This document shows positions 45,829-56,270 of a DNA stretch of 64,000 nt, one piece after another. A model generated the notes under the pieces. It was given only the letters and a program-made list of their open reading frames with translations, was not told the DNA's origin and did no database searches. How positions within the stretch are numbered: position 1 is the stretch's first letter; every line of letters starts with the position of its first letter. A program made the translations under genes and the position numbers. Source of the DNA: Lucifuga dentata (lineage: Eukaryota; Chordata; Actinopteri; Ophidiiformes; Bythitidae); NCBI GenBank assembly GCA_014773175.1, contig VXCM01002527.1:1-64000 (forward strand), written 5' to 3'.

Positions 45829-46638
45829 ATTATTAACGAGATGGTGAGGAAAATTAACGTGTTAATTTTTGCTATTAATGTGGACTGTTTAACGTTAAAA
45901 AAAAATTAACGCTATTTCACTTCTTGAAGCTATGCTAATGTTTTTGTTTTTCCCCCCACTTCCTGTGGCTAATACTATGTGCTAATACTAATTATGGAGA
46001 AGGAAAAGATCAGCCTTTTAGATGGAAAGTTCTGCTGTAAAAAGTTAGCGATGGCTCTTGTTGAAACCAGACAATCTCAGTCGCTCAACAGCGTGTCGTT
46101 TTAACTTTATTCATCAAAAACATAGAAACAACTAAGAAAACTTCACAGCCTTTTAGCTTCACTTTAGCTTTGCTACACTGCTGCGTGATACATTCAAGCT
46201 AATGCTAACTAATGCTACACAAACAGGTTTCAGTCTTTTCAGAATAAGACAAACTTCCCCTTGAACATAGTCATATTTTCAAAATAAGATGATTTACCTT
46301 AACATGCCACCTTGTGTCTGAAGCCATGAATAACACGCAAACATCTTTTAACATATCAACCAAGCTAGTTTCTGCTCTGAGCTCAATAAAAGTGTTAGTT
46401 AATCCAAAAGAAAGTTTATCATGAAAATAAATAAAATTAATGAAGTTACTGTACTGTACAAAGATTGTACTTGCTCCAGAAATATTTTTGTTGGAAACGA
46501 ATAATCACAGGTTATAGTCTAAGTTTTAAAAAATGCCATTAACAAATATTACCTAAAATATACTTCCTTTGCATTGATTCAACATTAATTTGGTGATTCA
46601 ATGTATAATGATTAGAAGTTTCTGCAATTCATTGCAAT
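45829..46638. other. Intron 1, unclassified AT-rich DNA
   Basis: No exon or recognised repeat. Confidence 0.35.
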
Positions 46639-47047
46639 TACTGTATATACTTGTGTAGAAGCCGACCCCCTGATGTTGTTCCATCAATTTATTAGTTTAG
46701 CAAATTACCTGTTTTTCTGGGTATTGTCATAGTATTCCTCTGATTTTCTGAAAATAATCCACGTACCGGTAAACATGATATTTATTTCAGCAGCTGATTA
46801 CCGTAGCTGACAGATCACGGCTTACTGGCCGCCGCAAAATGTGCTGAATAAGATGTTTAGTCAGGAAATATCTCATTCTAAGGTATGATTTAAACTATTT
46901 TCATAGGTAGTGGTAATGGGTAGTATTTCCACTCCTGGAAATTTCCTTCTCTGGGATCAAATTTGAATTTCTCCTGTATAAGCTGACCCCTGATTTGTGT
47001 TGTGAATTTTTGTAATAAAAACTCGAATTATACTCAAGTATATACAG
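46639..47047. mobile_element. TA-type MITE (CCGTATATACTCG family), copy 2
   Basis: Reverse-oriented relative of 21676-22075. It shares GTAGAAGCCGACCCCCTGATG, CATGATATTTATTTCAGC, GGTAGTGGTAATGGGTAG and the ends CTGTATATACTTG and CAAGTATATACAG. More decayed than copy 1. Confidence 0.85.
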
Positions 47048-47940
47048 TCATTACAGAAAACTGCAATTAAATAGTTGTTTTTTTTAAAAATCAATTCACA
47101 GCCCTAAGTTTTATGAACTGCTTCCCTGATGTGTAAAACACAAAATATCACAGCAACGCCTCTTTCAGGACAAACGCAAAAAAAATGCGAGTAGCATCTG
47201 TTTATGGATGAGGGAACGTGGTTGCGTGACGATATTCGCCCTTATGGACGCGTTAAATCTGGCGCTGTGTTTTATGAATTGCCTCGTTGTCTGCTGCCAT
47301 CTTCATTAAATCATTCAGCTAGAGAACCTCGGAGACGAGGATCCGACACCAGGGGACGGACGCAATCTGAAGACGCAGCTGCTCTGTGATTTTGCCAGTG
47401 AAGGAAGAATTCACAATCAGCTGTGTTCTGCCTCCTAATAGAGTCTGACTGAAGACCTGCCGAAGTCTGTTTCACATGAGCCACCGAGGATGAATAAATC
47501 AAGCAATAAACAAATAAAAAGCAGAGTGACGTCTCGTCACCTCTCAGACCCATTAGACTGTTAGTCAATGAGAGTGTGTTGCATAAATCTGCATCATATT
47601 TCAGATAAACATATTAAAACTATGCATTTTAAGTTTTCAAATGCAGGTATTGGGTGTAAAAGCGGCTCAGTGTGAACAGCTGTTCCATTAACATTCAGCA
47701 GGAACTGGCTGGAACATGTTTCCTCCTGAGATGTTTGGATTGTAGCCTTGAAGGCTAATATAAAGTAGCCACTTCACGCGTGTGATAGACGTGTCACACT
47801 GTGCATGTATGAATAAGATGGTGTGATTAGTGGGCCAGATATGCAGGACGACGTAAAGCTACAAATGCTAGTGTGTCTGCTTCTGAAATGTAGATCAGGG
47901 TCAGAACAACATTTAATGTGCAATATTTACATGATATATC
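47048..47940. other. Intron 1, unclassified
   Basis: Apparently unique DNA. About 47200-47560 is slightly GC-richer. No splice-bounded exon was found. Confidence 0.35.
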
Positions 47941-48755
47941 TTCTCTTCCTTCTCATCCATAATTCACTCTCTTCATCCTTTCTTTCTTCTGTCCTTCCTT
48001 CCCTCTTTGACCTTCTTTCCTTCTTTTCATCCTTCCTTTGGCTGTCCTACCTTCCTTCATCTCTCCATCATTCCTTCCTATCCTCTCTGTCCTTCTTTCT
48101 CTTCATCCTTCCTTTATCCCCTCTGTCAATCCTTCCAACCATCCTTCCTTCTCATATTTCATTTTTCGTTCCTTTCATGCTTCCTTTCTTCCTTCTTACC
48201 ATTTCTTTGCTCTGACAGAAGAAAGGAGGAACTAACTTCTTTGGTCTATCCTTCCCTCTCCGTTCTTACTTTGTTCTCTCCTTCTTTTGTCTAGCCTTCC
48301 TTCTTTCCTTCCGTCTTTCTCTTCATCATTCCTTTCTCCCTAACTTCTTTTCCTCTTTCTGTCATCTTTCCTTTCTATCCCTACTTCCTTCTATGTCATT
48401 CCTTCCATCCATCCTTCCTTCTCAGTTTTCATCTTTTGTTCCTTTCATGCTTCCTTCCTTCCCTCCACCCTTCCTTCCATCCTTCTCTTCATCCTTCCTT
48501 TCTCTGTCCTTCCTTCCTTCCATCCATCCATCCTTATCAGTTTTCATCTTTCATTAATTTCATGCTTCCTTCCTTCCTTCCTTCCTTCATTCATTCTCTC
48601 TCTCCTTCCTTCCATCCTTACTTTCTGTCCTTCCTTCCATCCCCCTTCCTTCTCATTTTTCATGTTTCATTCCTTTTATGCTTCCTTCCTTCCTTCCATC
48701 CTTCCTTCCTTTCATCCTTTTCTGAGTCCTTCCTTCCTACCTGCACTCCCTATGT
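47941..48755. repeat. (TTCC)n pyrimidine-rich array
   Basis: About 0.8 kb of interrupted CTTCCTTC, CATCCTTCC and similar units. Ser/Phe/Pro/Leu-rich open frames here are artefacts. Confidence 0.95.
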
Positions 48756-50135
48756 GTTTATCATATTAAATACATGCAACATTAATACAGTATTTGCAAT
48801 TGACATTTAACCTTCCTTCCTTTTCTTTTTACATATATACTGACATGGCCGTGTTTGAAACATCTGGGCGCTCTGTAGCCACAGCAGATGTTATACAGCT
48901 GTGGATCTTGATGCCAAAAAAAAAAAAAAAAAAANAAAAAAAAAAAAAAAAAAAGCCTGATATCCCTGGAAAACAGCGGGACGCCCTCAGAGACTCCCTC
49001 CAATGTTAACCAGGGCTGCATCCTCAGTAGCGGCGGGGCAGCAGAGGATAAGAGCACTTACAGGAGGAAAGAGAGCAGAGCAGTGATCCATTTCTCAACC
49101 CATCATCAGCGCATCACATCCAGACACAAACACATGACAGCAGGTCAAAGCTGAGGACGCCAAGATTCCACACATTTCATGCTATATTCCATCCATTTCA
49201 CCACACACTGCTTTTCTTTCCACGTGGAATTATTGCTGCTCCGGTTCAATCTGAAAGGTTTTCCAAAAGCAAATGCAGGTTTAGGAGCTATAAAAACTCA
49301 TTTGCTGCATGTTGCTGTTAGAGAATAATTCTTTGCTTCAAAGATGGTTTCACCTCTTATTATTTGGCTGCTGCTTGTTATCCTGCAAATATCTGTGAAG
49401 GCTCTATAAATAAACATGAATAGAGGGGAGAGTGATTACAATCCCTGCAGAATAGGAGGATAATTTGAAGATGCAGCAGGATGAGCGTTTTCCCTTGCTG
49501 TTGCTTTTTTTTTTTTTTNTTTTTTTTTTTTTTGGGTGGGAAAAGAGATGCATGTGCCCAAAATTTGGCTTCTAAAAAAAGCTGAGGCTTAGCTGTTAAG
49601 ATAATTACCGTAATAACGACAAAAAATATAGACAAAATACATACAGCTTAAAAAAACAGAATTACGCTTTAAGGTCACATAAAAATCGCTATTTCTGATT
49701 AAAATACAGCATTTTTGGTTACCATATGATGATATGGTTTACTCTGTGTCGTTTTCTCTGTTGTTTTAAGAAGTTAGAGAGCTGTTCTCTCGTCCTGACG
49801 CGGTTTCTCCGTGGATCTGAGCAGCATATGGACTTTGTCCTCGGTGAGGGAAATGAGCCCCACGCAGCAGAAATCCCCGCAGGACCGTCTAAAGCATTTC
49901 AGGCTCCAATACAAACGCAATCAGCAGCATCATGCATGTGTGACCGGTCAGCCCGGTGCTTTCCGGTTTTTTTTTTTCCCACGGTGTTACTCTAATTAGA
50001 TGAAGATATGTCTCATTTGATTTGTATTTTTTATGCCTCTGAGACGATTCAAGTTGTGTTTTTACTGTAAAGAAAACTTGCAGCTCAGAGTTCCGACGTG
50101 CTGGAATGAAAAAAGCAGAAAAATCTCAGACTTAC
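48756..50135. other. Intron 1, 5' segment next to exon 1
   Basis: Unique sequence with poly-A/T tracts split by single Ns at 48935 and 49519. No additional exon was recognised. Confidence 0.45.
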
Positions 50136-50540
50136 CAGTTTAAAGCTGCATGTTTTGTCTTCATCAAACTGATCTGACTGTAATTCCCACATCCGTTATT
50201 TGATCCCTTAATAGCGACCGGATAACATTTTCAGCAGACGGAGCTTTGCGCTCTGGTCCCGGTCTCAGCGCGTCTCTCGGGTCTTTGAGGACCACCGGAG
50301 CCTCCGCCGCGATAAATCCCCGCTCGGTGAATCAGACGTGGGCTGAAAGGCGTGGAGAGGGAAGCTGCCGGACCTCCTCGTGTTTCAGTCCACGATGCTT
50401 CTGAGAAGCAGAGGACAGCGGCGCCACGGAGCTCAGCCTTGTTGTGCGCATCCGCGGCTCCGCTCTCTTTGTGCGCAGGAAGAAGCGCCCACTGGTGACG
50501 CCGCGCTGCTCGGTAATGCGCCACCAGCCTATAAGCACCG
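50136..50540 (-). other. cntn3: Predicted contactin 5'UTR exon 1
   Basis: On the minus strand a CpG-rich block runs into CAGCTTTAAACTG|GTAAGTCTG, a consensus donor at 50135/50136. Position and strand suit a non-coding first exon spliced to exon 2 about 11.1 kb downstream. The 5' boundary is not defined by any motif; 50540 is only an estimate at the edge of the CpG-rich sequence. Several ATGs occur, each followed by early stops (for example MLSGRY then stop near 50228), which fits a UTR. No protein similarity supports it, so this is inference from composition, the donor and gene position. It could belong to another transcript. Confidence 0.5.
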
Positions 50541-50600
50541 AGAGGACTCTTCATCTGATCTCCGCGTCTTCATCACCACCAGGAGCACAAATCAAGTGGA
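50220..50600 (-). promoter_or_regulatory. CpG island, candidate contactin promoter
   Basis: Around 35 CpGs in about 330 bp (CGCGTCTC, GCCGCGATA, GCGGCGCC, CATCCGCGGC, GACGCCGCGC), far denser than anywhere else in this CpG-poor window. No convincing TATA box. The strand is assigned from the downstream gene; a divergent promoter is possible. Confidence 0.55.
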
Positions 50601-50825
50601 AATTTACAGAAATGTGGAAAGATGTTTGTAAAGATAGATGAAGCAAAAGGCGGAAAGTTACCAGGTACTTTACTCGAGTACTTTAGTTACTCTCACTTTT
50701 GTAATACTGGTACTTTCTACTTTTCATCCACATTTCAGAGGACTCAGAATCTGATCTTACGAATTTTTTTTTTCATATTCATATTTTATATTCAAAAATA
50801 ACTAATTCCTCCTTGTTTCCTTCAT
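50601..50825. other. Upstream flank with TACTTTACTCGAGTAC-type repeat
   Basis: GGTACTTTACTCGAGTACTT and related words at 50665-50720, echoed at 51345-51440, resemble a dispersed fish repeat rich in ACTTTACTNGAGTA. Otherwise unclassified. Confidence 0.4.
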
Positions 50826-51324
50826 TTTTCCTTTTTCTTTGCTTACTCATTATTTCTCTCCTTCTGTGCTTCCTTCCTTCTTTCGTTCCCTCCTTGTAAA
50901 TCTTTCCTTTTACACCTGCTGTCCTTTCCTCTGTCCTTCCTTCCTTCCTTTCCCATCTCTTCTTTCATATTTCATTCTTTCCATTCTTTTTTCCCTCTTT
51001 TCATCCTTCCTGTCTTTCCTTCCTTCCTTCCTTCCTTTCCACCTGTCTTCCTTCCTTCTTTTTCTTTTCTCGTTTTTCTTCCTTCCTTCCATCTTTTCTT
51101 CCCTCTCTGAACTAATTTCCATCCTTCCATATTTTCAATCTTTCTTTTCGCTCTGTGTTCTTCCTTTGTTTTCTATGTCCTTTGGTCTCTGTTTTTGTCC
51201 TGACTTCCTTTCTTCCTTCTGTCTTTCCTTCTTCCTTCCTTCCTTCTTTCCTTCCTTCGTCCTTCTGTCCCTCCCTTTAGCCTTCCTTCCTTCTTCCGCT
51301 CCCTCTTCCTTCCTTCTTTTCTAG
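50826..51324. repeat. (TTCC)n/(CTTT)n pyrimidine-rich array
   Basis: About 0.5 kb of imperfect TTCC and CTTT units. The frames across it (poly-Ser/Phe/Leu, or Arg/Lys/Glu on the other strand) are artefacts. Confidence 0.95.
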
Positions 51325-51434
51325 AAATGGAAATATGTTTCCATCTGATGCCAAAAGAGTACTTCAAGTACAAATACTTCAGTATTTATCCTTGATTACT
51401 TTCACTTATGTAATATTTTGAATACTTGTAATAT

Positions 51435-52028
51435 TTTAAATACTTAGGGTCCACAGTCCAGAGCAATGGAGAGTGTGGAAAAGAGGTGAAGAAACGTGTG
51501 CAAGCAGGTTGGAATGGGTGGAGAAAAGTGTCAGGTGTGATGTGTGACAAAAGAGTCTCGGCAAGAATGAAAGGAAAGGTGTACAAAACGGTGGTGAGAC
51601 CAGCGATGTTGTATGGCTTAGAGACAGTGGCACTGAGGAAAAGACAGGAGGCAGAGCTAGAGGTAGCAGAGACTAAAATGCTGAGGTTCTCTTTGGGAGT
51701 GACGAGGATGGATAGGATCAGGAACGAGTACATCAGAGGGACAGCGCATGTTAGATGTTTTGGAGATAAAGTCAGAGAGGCCAGACTGAGATGGTTTGGA
51801 CATGTACAGAGGAGGGATAGTGAACATATCGGTAGAAGGATGCTGAGGTTGGAACTGCCAGGCAGGAGGCCTAGAGGAAGACCAAAGAGGAGATTTATGG
51901 ATGTAGTGAAAGAGGACATGAAGTTAGTTGGTGTGAGAGAAGAGGAGGCAGAGGATAGGGTTAGATGGAGGCAGATGATTCGCTGTGGTGACCCCTGAAG
52001 GAAAAGCCGAAAGGAAAAGAAGAAGAAG
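51435..52028 (+). pseudogene. 5'-truncated LINE with C-terminal reverse-transcriptase ORF fragment
   Basis: The open frame begins at the truncation point with FKYLGSTVQSNGECGKEV and runs about 188 codons to a stop after RQMIRCGDP. Motifs include GWNGWRKVSGV, VYKTVVRPAMLYGLET, KMLRF, RLRWFGHVQRR and RPRGRPKRRF, the C-terminal (post-polymerase) region of a vertebrate non-LTR retrotransposon protein. The polymerase core and endonuclease are absent, so it cannot transpose itself. The 3' end is a GAAAAGAAGAAGAAG tail. Exact 11-bp duplications ACTTGTAATAT flank it (51424-51434 and 52029-52039), showing target-primed insertion. The intact frame suggests a young copy. The clade (RTE-like or other) is not settled. 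Confidence 0.9.
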
Positions 52029-52039
52029 ACTTGTAATAT

Positions 52040-52342
52040 AGTATATTTTTATTATGGCATTTATACTGTAATTAACTGAAGTTTTCAGTGTTATTAGCTT
52101 TTATAAAGTTAAAAACGTGGACTTGAAAGTAAAGTCAGAGGATGATGATGTGATGAAGATTAATTTGCATAAAAAAGATTTGAATGAGTTTGAAACATCA
52201 AATATCAGTTTTTCTAAATGCAGGATTGTCTTTATGAGGAGAATTACAGGTTTTCCTCCTTCCTTCCTTCCTTCCTTCCTATAGGATCTGAGTGGGTTTA
52301 ATGTCGGATCATTGCAGCTCTTCAGTAGATGGGTGGTAAAAG

Positions 52343-52392
<50 letters not shown>

Positions 52393-53865
52393 TTTAGTGC
52401 CTTTGGCTTCTAAATCTTTCACCTCATTCAAATTTCATTGTTTTCATGACGCAATCATCTGAAATCATACAGTTTATTGCTGCATGGAAAGAACGGTCTG
52501 AGTGCGTTTTCCTACACGGAAAACCAATTATTCCATACATCACGTTCTTACACATCTCAGGTAATAGTCGACGTTGGATTCTTATTTTAACCAAATCACG
52601 GATGGGAAATGTGCTGAATCTCCTATAACCTTAAAAACTGTAATAAAGCAGGAAACAGGTTTCTGTGATATAAAAAATAATCAGCAGTTAAAACCTCAAA
52701 ATGTCAAAAAAAAAAAAAAAAANAAAAAAAAAAAAAAAAGAAAGAAACTCAAACTTCAAAAACCAAATCTCAGTTTAACCCGTTACAGCCGTGTAGCATG
52801 TTGATGTTCACCCATCAGTAAAAAAAAAAACCTCTAATACTATAATATACTAATAGTAACTATAATTTTCAGCGATTGGTGCATAATCTCGTCTCCTAGC
52901 GGCTGCGTTTCCAAACATGAAATGTGCTGCTTTCACTTCCTGTCTGATTTTAGCACCGCCACAGATGGAAACGGAAATGGTAACCATTCCCACCAGTCCG
53001 GAGCAGCATGGAACGGTGCGAAGCGGCCCGGTAACCATTCAGCCAGACAGTGGAAAAGTGCCCAATGTTGCCTAACTGGAACACGCAGTGGTCATACATG
53101 ATGGAAGTCTGTAAGGGCTTCCCATTTCCGAGGTACAACAAACGTAGCATCATTAAAAGCGTCAACCTCAAATTTTGCAACTTTCGCAATGTTCAACACA
53201 AACTCTGAACAATATGACAGGAAACAGATGAGGAGAAACAACTAACAGCATCATATGGCTTCTTTGAAACTAACAGAAGCCTGAGAAGAAGAAGAAGAAA
53301 ACAGTAGAAGAAGAGGAAAAGTCGCAGACATCAGCCTCACGTTCCACCAAATAAATTGACCCACCGCTGCCCAGATAATTGGTGTTAGCTTTATCTGGCA
53401 CAATTCATTTGATTGACTTAAATATTAAAATGATGGAGACATTAATATTTAATGTTTCTGGGCACTGAATCCTCCGGAGATTTTTCAGAGGGAATGATGA
53501 AAAATATGGAGGTGGCAAAAGTCCATTAATTAAGGTTATTTGGTGTCTTATTGGTTGGAGAGGAGGTTTGTGACTGGAAAAAGGACGAATGAAGGTCAGC
53601 AAGAAATTTCATTTTAGTCAGAAACAAAAAGCTGCTGGGATTCATTAAAAGATCGAATTTACTGATGACATCATTTTTATTTTTTTTTTACTGTTTCATT
53701 AGAGGAATAAAAATTGAGATAAGTAATGCCAAAATGGCTAATTTCCAACGTGATCCTCCAGCAAAATGAATATCAACATTGGATAAGACAATAGGCTTGG
53801 GAACGTAGAATCAAACACAGAAACTGAGGTGGATTCATTTACAACTTAACCAACCCAAAGCCTCT
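52040..53865. other. Upstream flank, mostly unique
   Basis: A short (TTCC)n at 52258-52280, (CA)n at 52345-52387, a poly-A with a single N at 52723 and a GAAGAA-rich tract at 53280-53320. No exon was recognised. Confidence 0.45.
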
Positions 53866-53883
53866 TTAAAGGACCATGCCGTC

Positions 53884-54056
53884 TGTCACATCCCTTTGGC
53901 TTGCTCTCCCTAATCATTTGTGTTCAACATGGATTCAACATTTCATTTCTCATTGTTTCATTTATTTTGTAAATACTTTGTAAATAAATGATGGGATCAA
54001 ACATCCTCACTTGCATTCCTCCATTAATTTGTTGCGTCGCTGAGCCGGGCTTAACA
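53884..54056 (+). mobile_element. Short solo LTR
   Basis: Starts TGTCACATCC and ends CTTAACA, the TG...CA signature of an LTR, 173 bp long. It contains AATAAATG at about 53989 as a possible polyadenylation signal, followed by a U5-like CTCACTTGCATTCC. A primer-binding-site match follows after four bases. There is no internal coding region and no second LTR. The retroelement class (Ty3-like or retrovirus-like) cannot be decided. Confidence 0.65.
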
Positions 54057-54060
54057 GATT

Positions 54061-54125
54061 TGGGGGCTCGTCCGGGATTTGAACCCAGGACCTTTCTCAC
54101 CGTAGCAAGAATCATACCCCTAGAT
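54061..54125 (-). ncRNA. tRNA-Pro-like sequence next to the LTR (not a functional tRNA)
   Basis: The plus strand starts TGGGGGCTCGTCCGGGAT, an exact 18-nt primer-binding site for tRNA-Pro. The complementarity continues: on the minus strand it reads TCTAGGGGTATGATTCTTGC, then an anticodon-arm-like part, then GGTTCAAATCCCGGACGAGC. The T arm, anticodon arm and most of the D arm resemble tRNA-Pro. The 5' acceptor strand is not there (GATATGATAA instead of GGCTCGTTGG), so no mature tRNA could fold. The best reading is an LTR strong-stop product that copied far into its tRNA primer; a tRNA-derived SINE head is the alternative. Confidence 0.65.
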
Positions 54126-54789
54126 TATCATATCCACCAACTGCATGTTTGAGCCCATATACAATCCAACCATTTCCCAAAATATACTACTTCAGCTGTA
54201 AATTTTAGAATTGTTTTTCCTACCTTCCTTCATTCCAGTATGATATTAAAATCAACTTGTAGAGATTTGAAACACGCTCGAGATACATAATCCATCGCAA
54301 CAAACATGACGTCTATTAGGTTTTTTTTGCCATTGTAATTTTATTTAACTAAACCAACACGGAGCTGCACGGAGGACGATGTATGTCTCCGCCAGGAAAT
54401 ATAGTCCTAGAAGAGGACGACTTTTACTGAGAAATTAAAAACAATCGTGCCTTCTAAAATCACGCAGAAATATTAGAAGGTGAAACATTGAGTTTTAAGG
54501 TGTTTGTGTCACCTGAACGTTTGATTTGAAAGAATATTTGAAAAAAAAATAACAGGAAAACTAAAATACGGTTTTCTGTTTTGTAAATTGGTTGTCAGTA
54601 ACGTAACATGTATGCAGGTTGTATGTACAGTGGGGTCCAAAAGTCTGAGACCACAGTAAAAGTGCTTTTATTTTGCATTCTTTTTGAATTTAATACAAAA
54701 TTTTTCATTCCAAATGATAATATCATCTTAAAAATCAGAGTGAAAAGTTGAATCTTTGAAAAATGTCCATGAATGTCAGAATATCGTAG

Positions 54790-55090
54790 TATTTCTTTAT
54801 TTATTGGTTTATTTGGCAGAGACAATGCACATTAATAAACATTCCTGTAAATGTGCCAGAATTAGCCAAAAGGCTATTTTTCATCTGTAGTCCCTAGACA
54901 GATGTTAAACAGTCACCCAAAAAGAAGTAAAACCAACAAATAAAAATCTCAGTAAATTTAAAATTAGTAAAACATTAGAAAATGTTCTCAGACAGAGAAC
55001 ATGATATTAAAAATCAAGATACATTCCAAGTCATATAAAAAGACCGACAACAACAAAAAGACAGCAGGAGACACACTAAGATAAACACAC
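54790..55090 (-). mobile_element. Retroposon 3'-tail fragment inside the Tc1-like element
   Basis: TTATTTGGCAGAGACAATGC, AATTAGCCAAAAGGCTATTT and CATCTGTAGTCCC form the complement of a retroposon 3' end. A diverged relative lies at 61440-61620. The boundaries are approximate. Confidence 0.5.
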
Positions 55091-55657
55091 AAACACACAA
55101 ACCAAGATGACAAATAACAACAACAGGAAATACTATTGATTTCTAACGCTGATAGAACTGATCATCAATTAACTATTTCTTCAGGTTAACTTTAAATAAT
55201 TGGTGTGTGTTCAGGTCTCTGATATGAACAGTTTCCCAATTTTCACAGAGAACGCTGTTTTACTAAAAGCACTTTTTCTAAATGGGAAAATAAATCCCTC
55301 CTGCTACACCTCTGTAATCTGATTTGCTGCTGTTCGTATATTAAGGAATTGTCTGAGAGCAGGAGAAGATGGGACATGTACAATCTAGTATTTGAGACAC
55401 ACTGACATACTTAATCAGATTCTCCCAACAAATTATATTTCTTGAGAATTGGACAATGATGATAATGCATTGGTTTCTTATCTAAAATCTTAAGAGATTT
55501 GGTAGATTTGGTACCTTTAGCTTTAATGACAGCATCATCCAGCTGCATGGACCTGATGAGCCAAGTTATCCCAGCGTGGAACAATGTTCCAGTGACGTCA
55601 GACTTTCTGATTATTTTCACGTTTACATGAACAGCACAGATTTTACATGTGGTCTCA

Positions 55658-56214
55658 TGCTGCGTTCACAGACCTCAGAAGTCGAATTTTTCCCACTTGG
55701 AAATTCCAAATTCCAACCTCAAACCATTCCAGCCAAATGTAATCAAAAAGCATAGCTGAACACCAATAAATACTGTAAAATTAATTAAACTTCATAATAA
55801 ATGCTAACTAAAGTAAAGTTAGACTACAGGACTGTTTGTGTTGTTTTACAATGATATTAATCACAGTATTAAACTTTGTGCAGAGAAGTAATATTATGAA
55901 ATTATTTACACTTAAGTATCAATGACAAACAGTTGTTATACACTATAGATAGTTACCATGGCGATATATTCGGACCTTTTTCTTTCAATTTCATGCAAGA
56001 AAAAATACTTTATTCGCCTTTTAGCTGATCATTTCCATTCATAAAGCTCTCTTCCACGGCGCTGCCATGTTGAGTGACGTCATACTCGGTAAGTCGGGGT
56101 AGATCATTTTGTCCGTGTTTCCCAGCCAGAGCTCCAACTTCAAGTGACGCTCCAACACATTTTTCCAAGTAAGAAGTCGGAAAAATCTGAGTTCCGAGGT
56201 CTGTGAATGCAGCA
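55658..56214. mobile_element. MITE with 3-bp target duplication (PIF-like)
   Basis: The ends TGCTGCGTTCACAGACCTC and GAGGTCTGTGAATGCAGCA are inverted repeats, extended by AAGTCGAATTTTTCC and GGAAAAATCTGAGTTCC. They are flanked by TCA (55655-55657 and 56215-56217). Removing it restores the Tc1-like right end as GTGGTCTCAGACTTTTGGAC. 557 bp, no ORF. Confidence 0.8.
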
Positions 56215-56270
56215 TCAGACTTTTGGACTCCGCTGTATATTGGGTTCAAACATGCGGTACAGAACATGAA

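Larger units (their letters stand above)
4372..50540 (-). other. cntn3: Contactin gene, 5' portion (exons 1-5 and introns)
   Basis: The minus-strand gene model has 5'UTR exon 1 at about 50540-50136, exon 2 at 38999-38864, exon 3 at 31850-31724, exon 4 at 12831-12656 and exon 5 at 4470-4372. Intron phases join cleanly: G|AC for Asp19, AG|A for Arg61 and T|AC for Tyr120. The coding total is 457 nt, or 152 codons plus one base. Contactins are GPI-anchored neuronal surface proteins with six Ig and four FNIII domains acting in axon guidance and synapse formation; only the signal peptide, Ig1 and the start of Ig2 are here. The product is known by family homology. The choice of contactin-3 over contactin-4 rests mainly on the MM..WKQ..LLS..GCL signal peptide and is inference. 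The introns are loaded with transposons, mostly of the TTAA family. Confidence 0.85.
54628..56235. mobile_element. Tc1-like non-autonomous element
   Basis: The left end CAGTGGGGTCCAAAAGTCTG and right end CAGACTTTTGGACTCCGCTG are inverted repeats flanked by TA (54626-54627 and 56236-56237). 1608 bp, enlarged by at least two later insertions. No transposase ORF. Confidence 0.85.
53870..56270 (+). mobile_element. TTAA element, subfamily B, host of a multi-layer nest (B16)
   Basis: The left tip AGGACCATGCCGTC follows TTAA (53866-53869). It is interrupted by a solo LTR with tRNA-like sequence (53884 to about 54130) and resumes at CTGCATGTTTGAGCCC. It runs through CTCCGCCAGGAAATATAGTCC to GGTTGTATG at 54625, is interrupted by a Tc1-like element (54628-56235), and ends with a remnant TTGGGTTCAAACATGCGG at about 56240-56257. 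The right tip is lost. Confidence 0.85.

Noticed and set aside
47823..48810. Open frames of 95-130 codons rich in Ser, Phe, Leu and Pro
   Set aside because: Produced by a (TTCC)n pyrimidine-rich array; the same explains 50839-51373 on both strands.
50500..50560. TATA box (TATAAG/CTTATA) near 50530
   Set aside because: On the gene's strand it reads CTTATAGG, a poor TATA match, and the region is a CpG island where TATA-less initiation is usual.
51386..51919. A 177-codon minus-strand open frame
   Set aside because: It is the antisense shadow of the LINE reverse-transcriptase fragment on the plus strand.
54061..54125. A tRNA-Pro gene on the minus strand
   Set aside because: The 5' acceptor strand is missing and the sequence directly follows an LTR, so a functional tRNA is unlikely.
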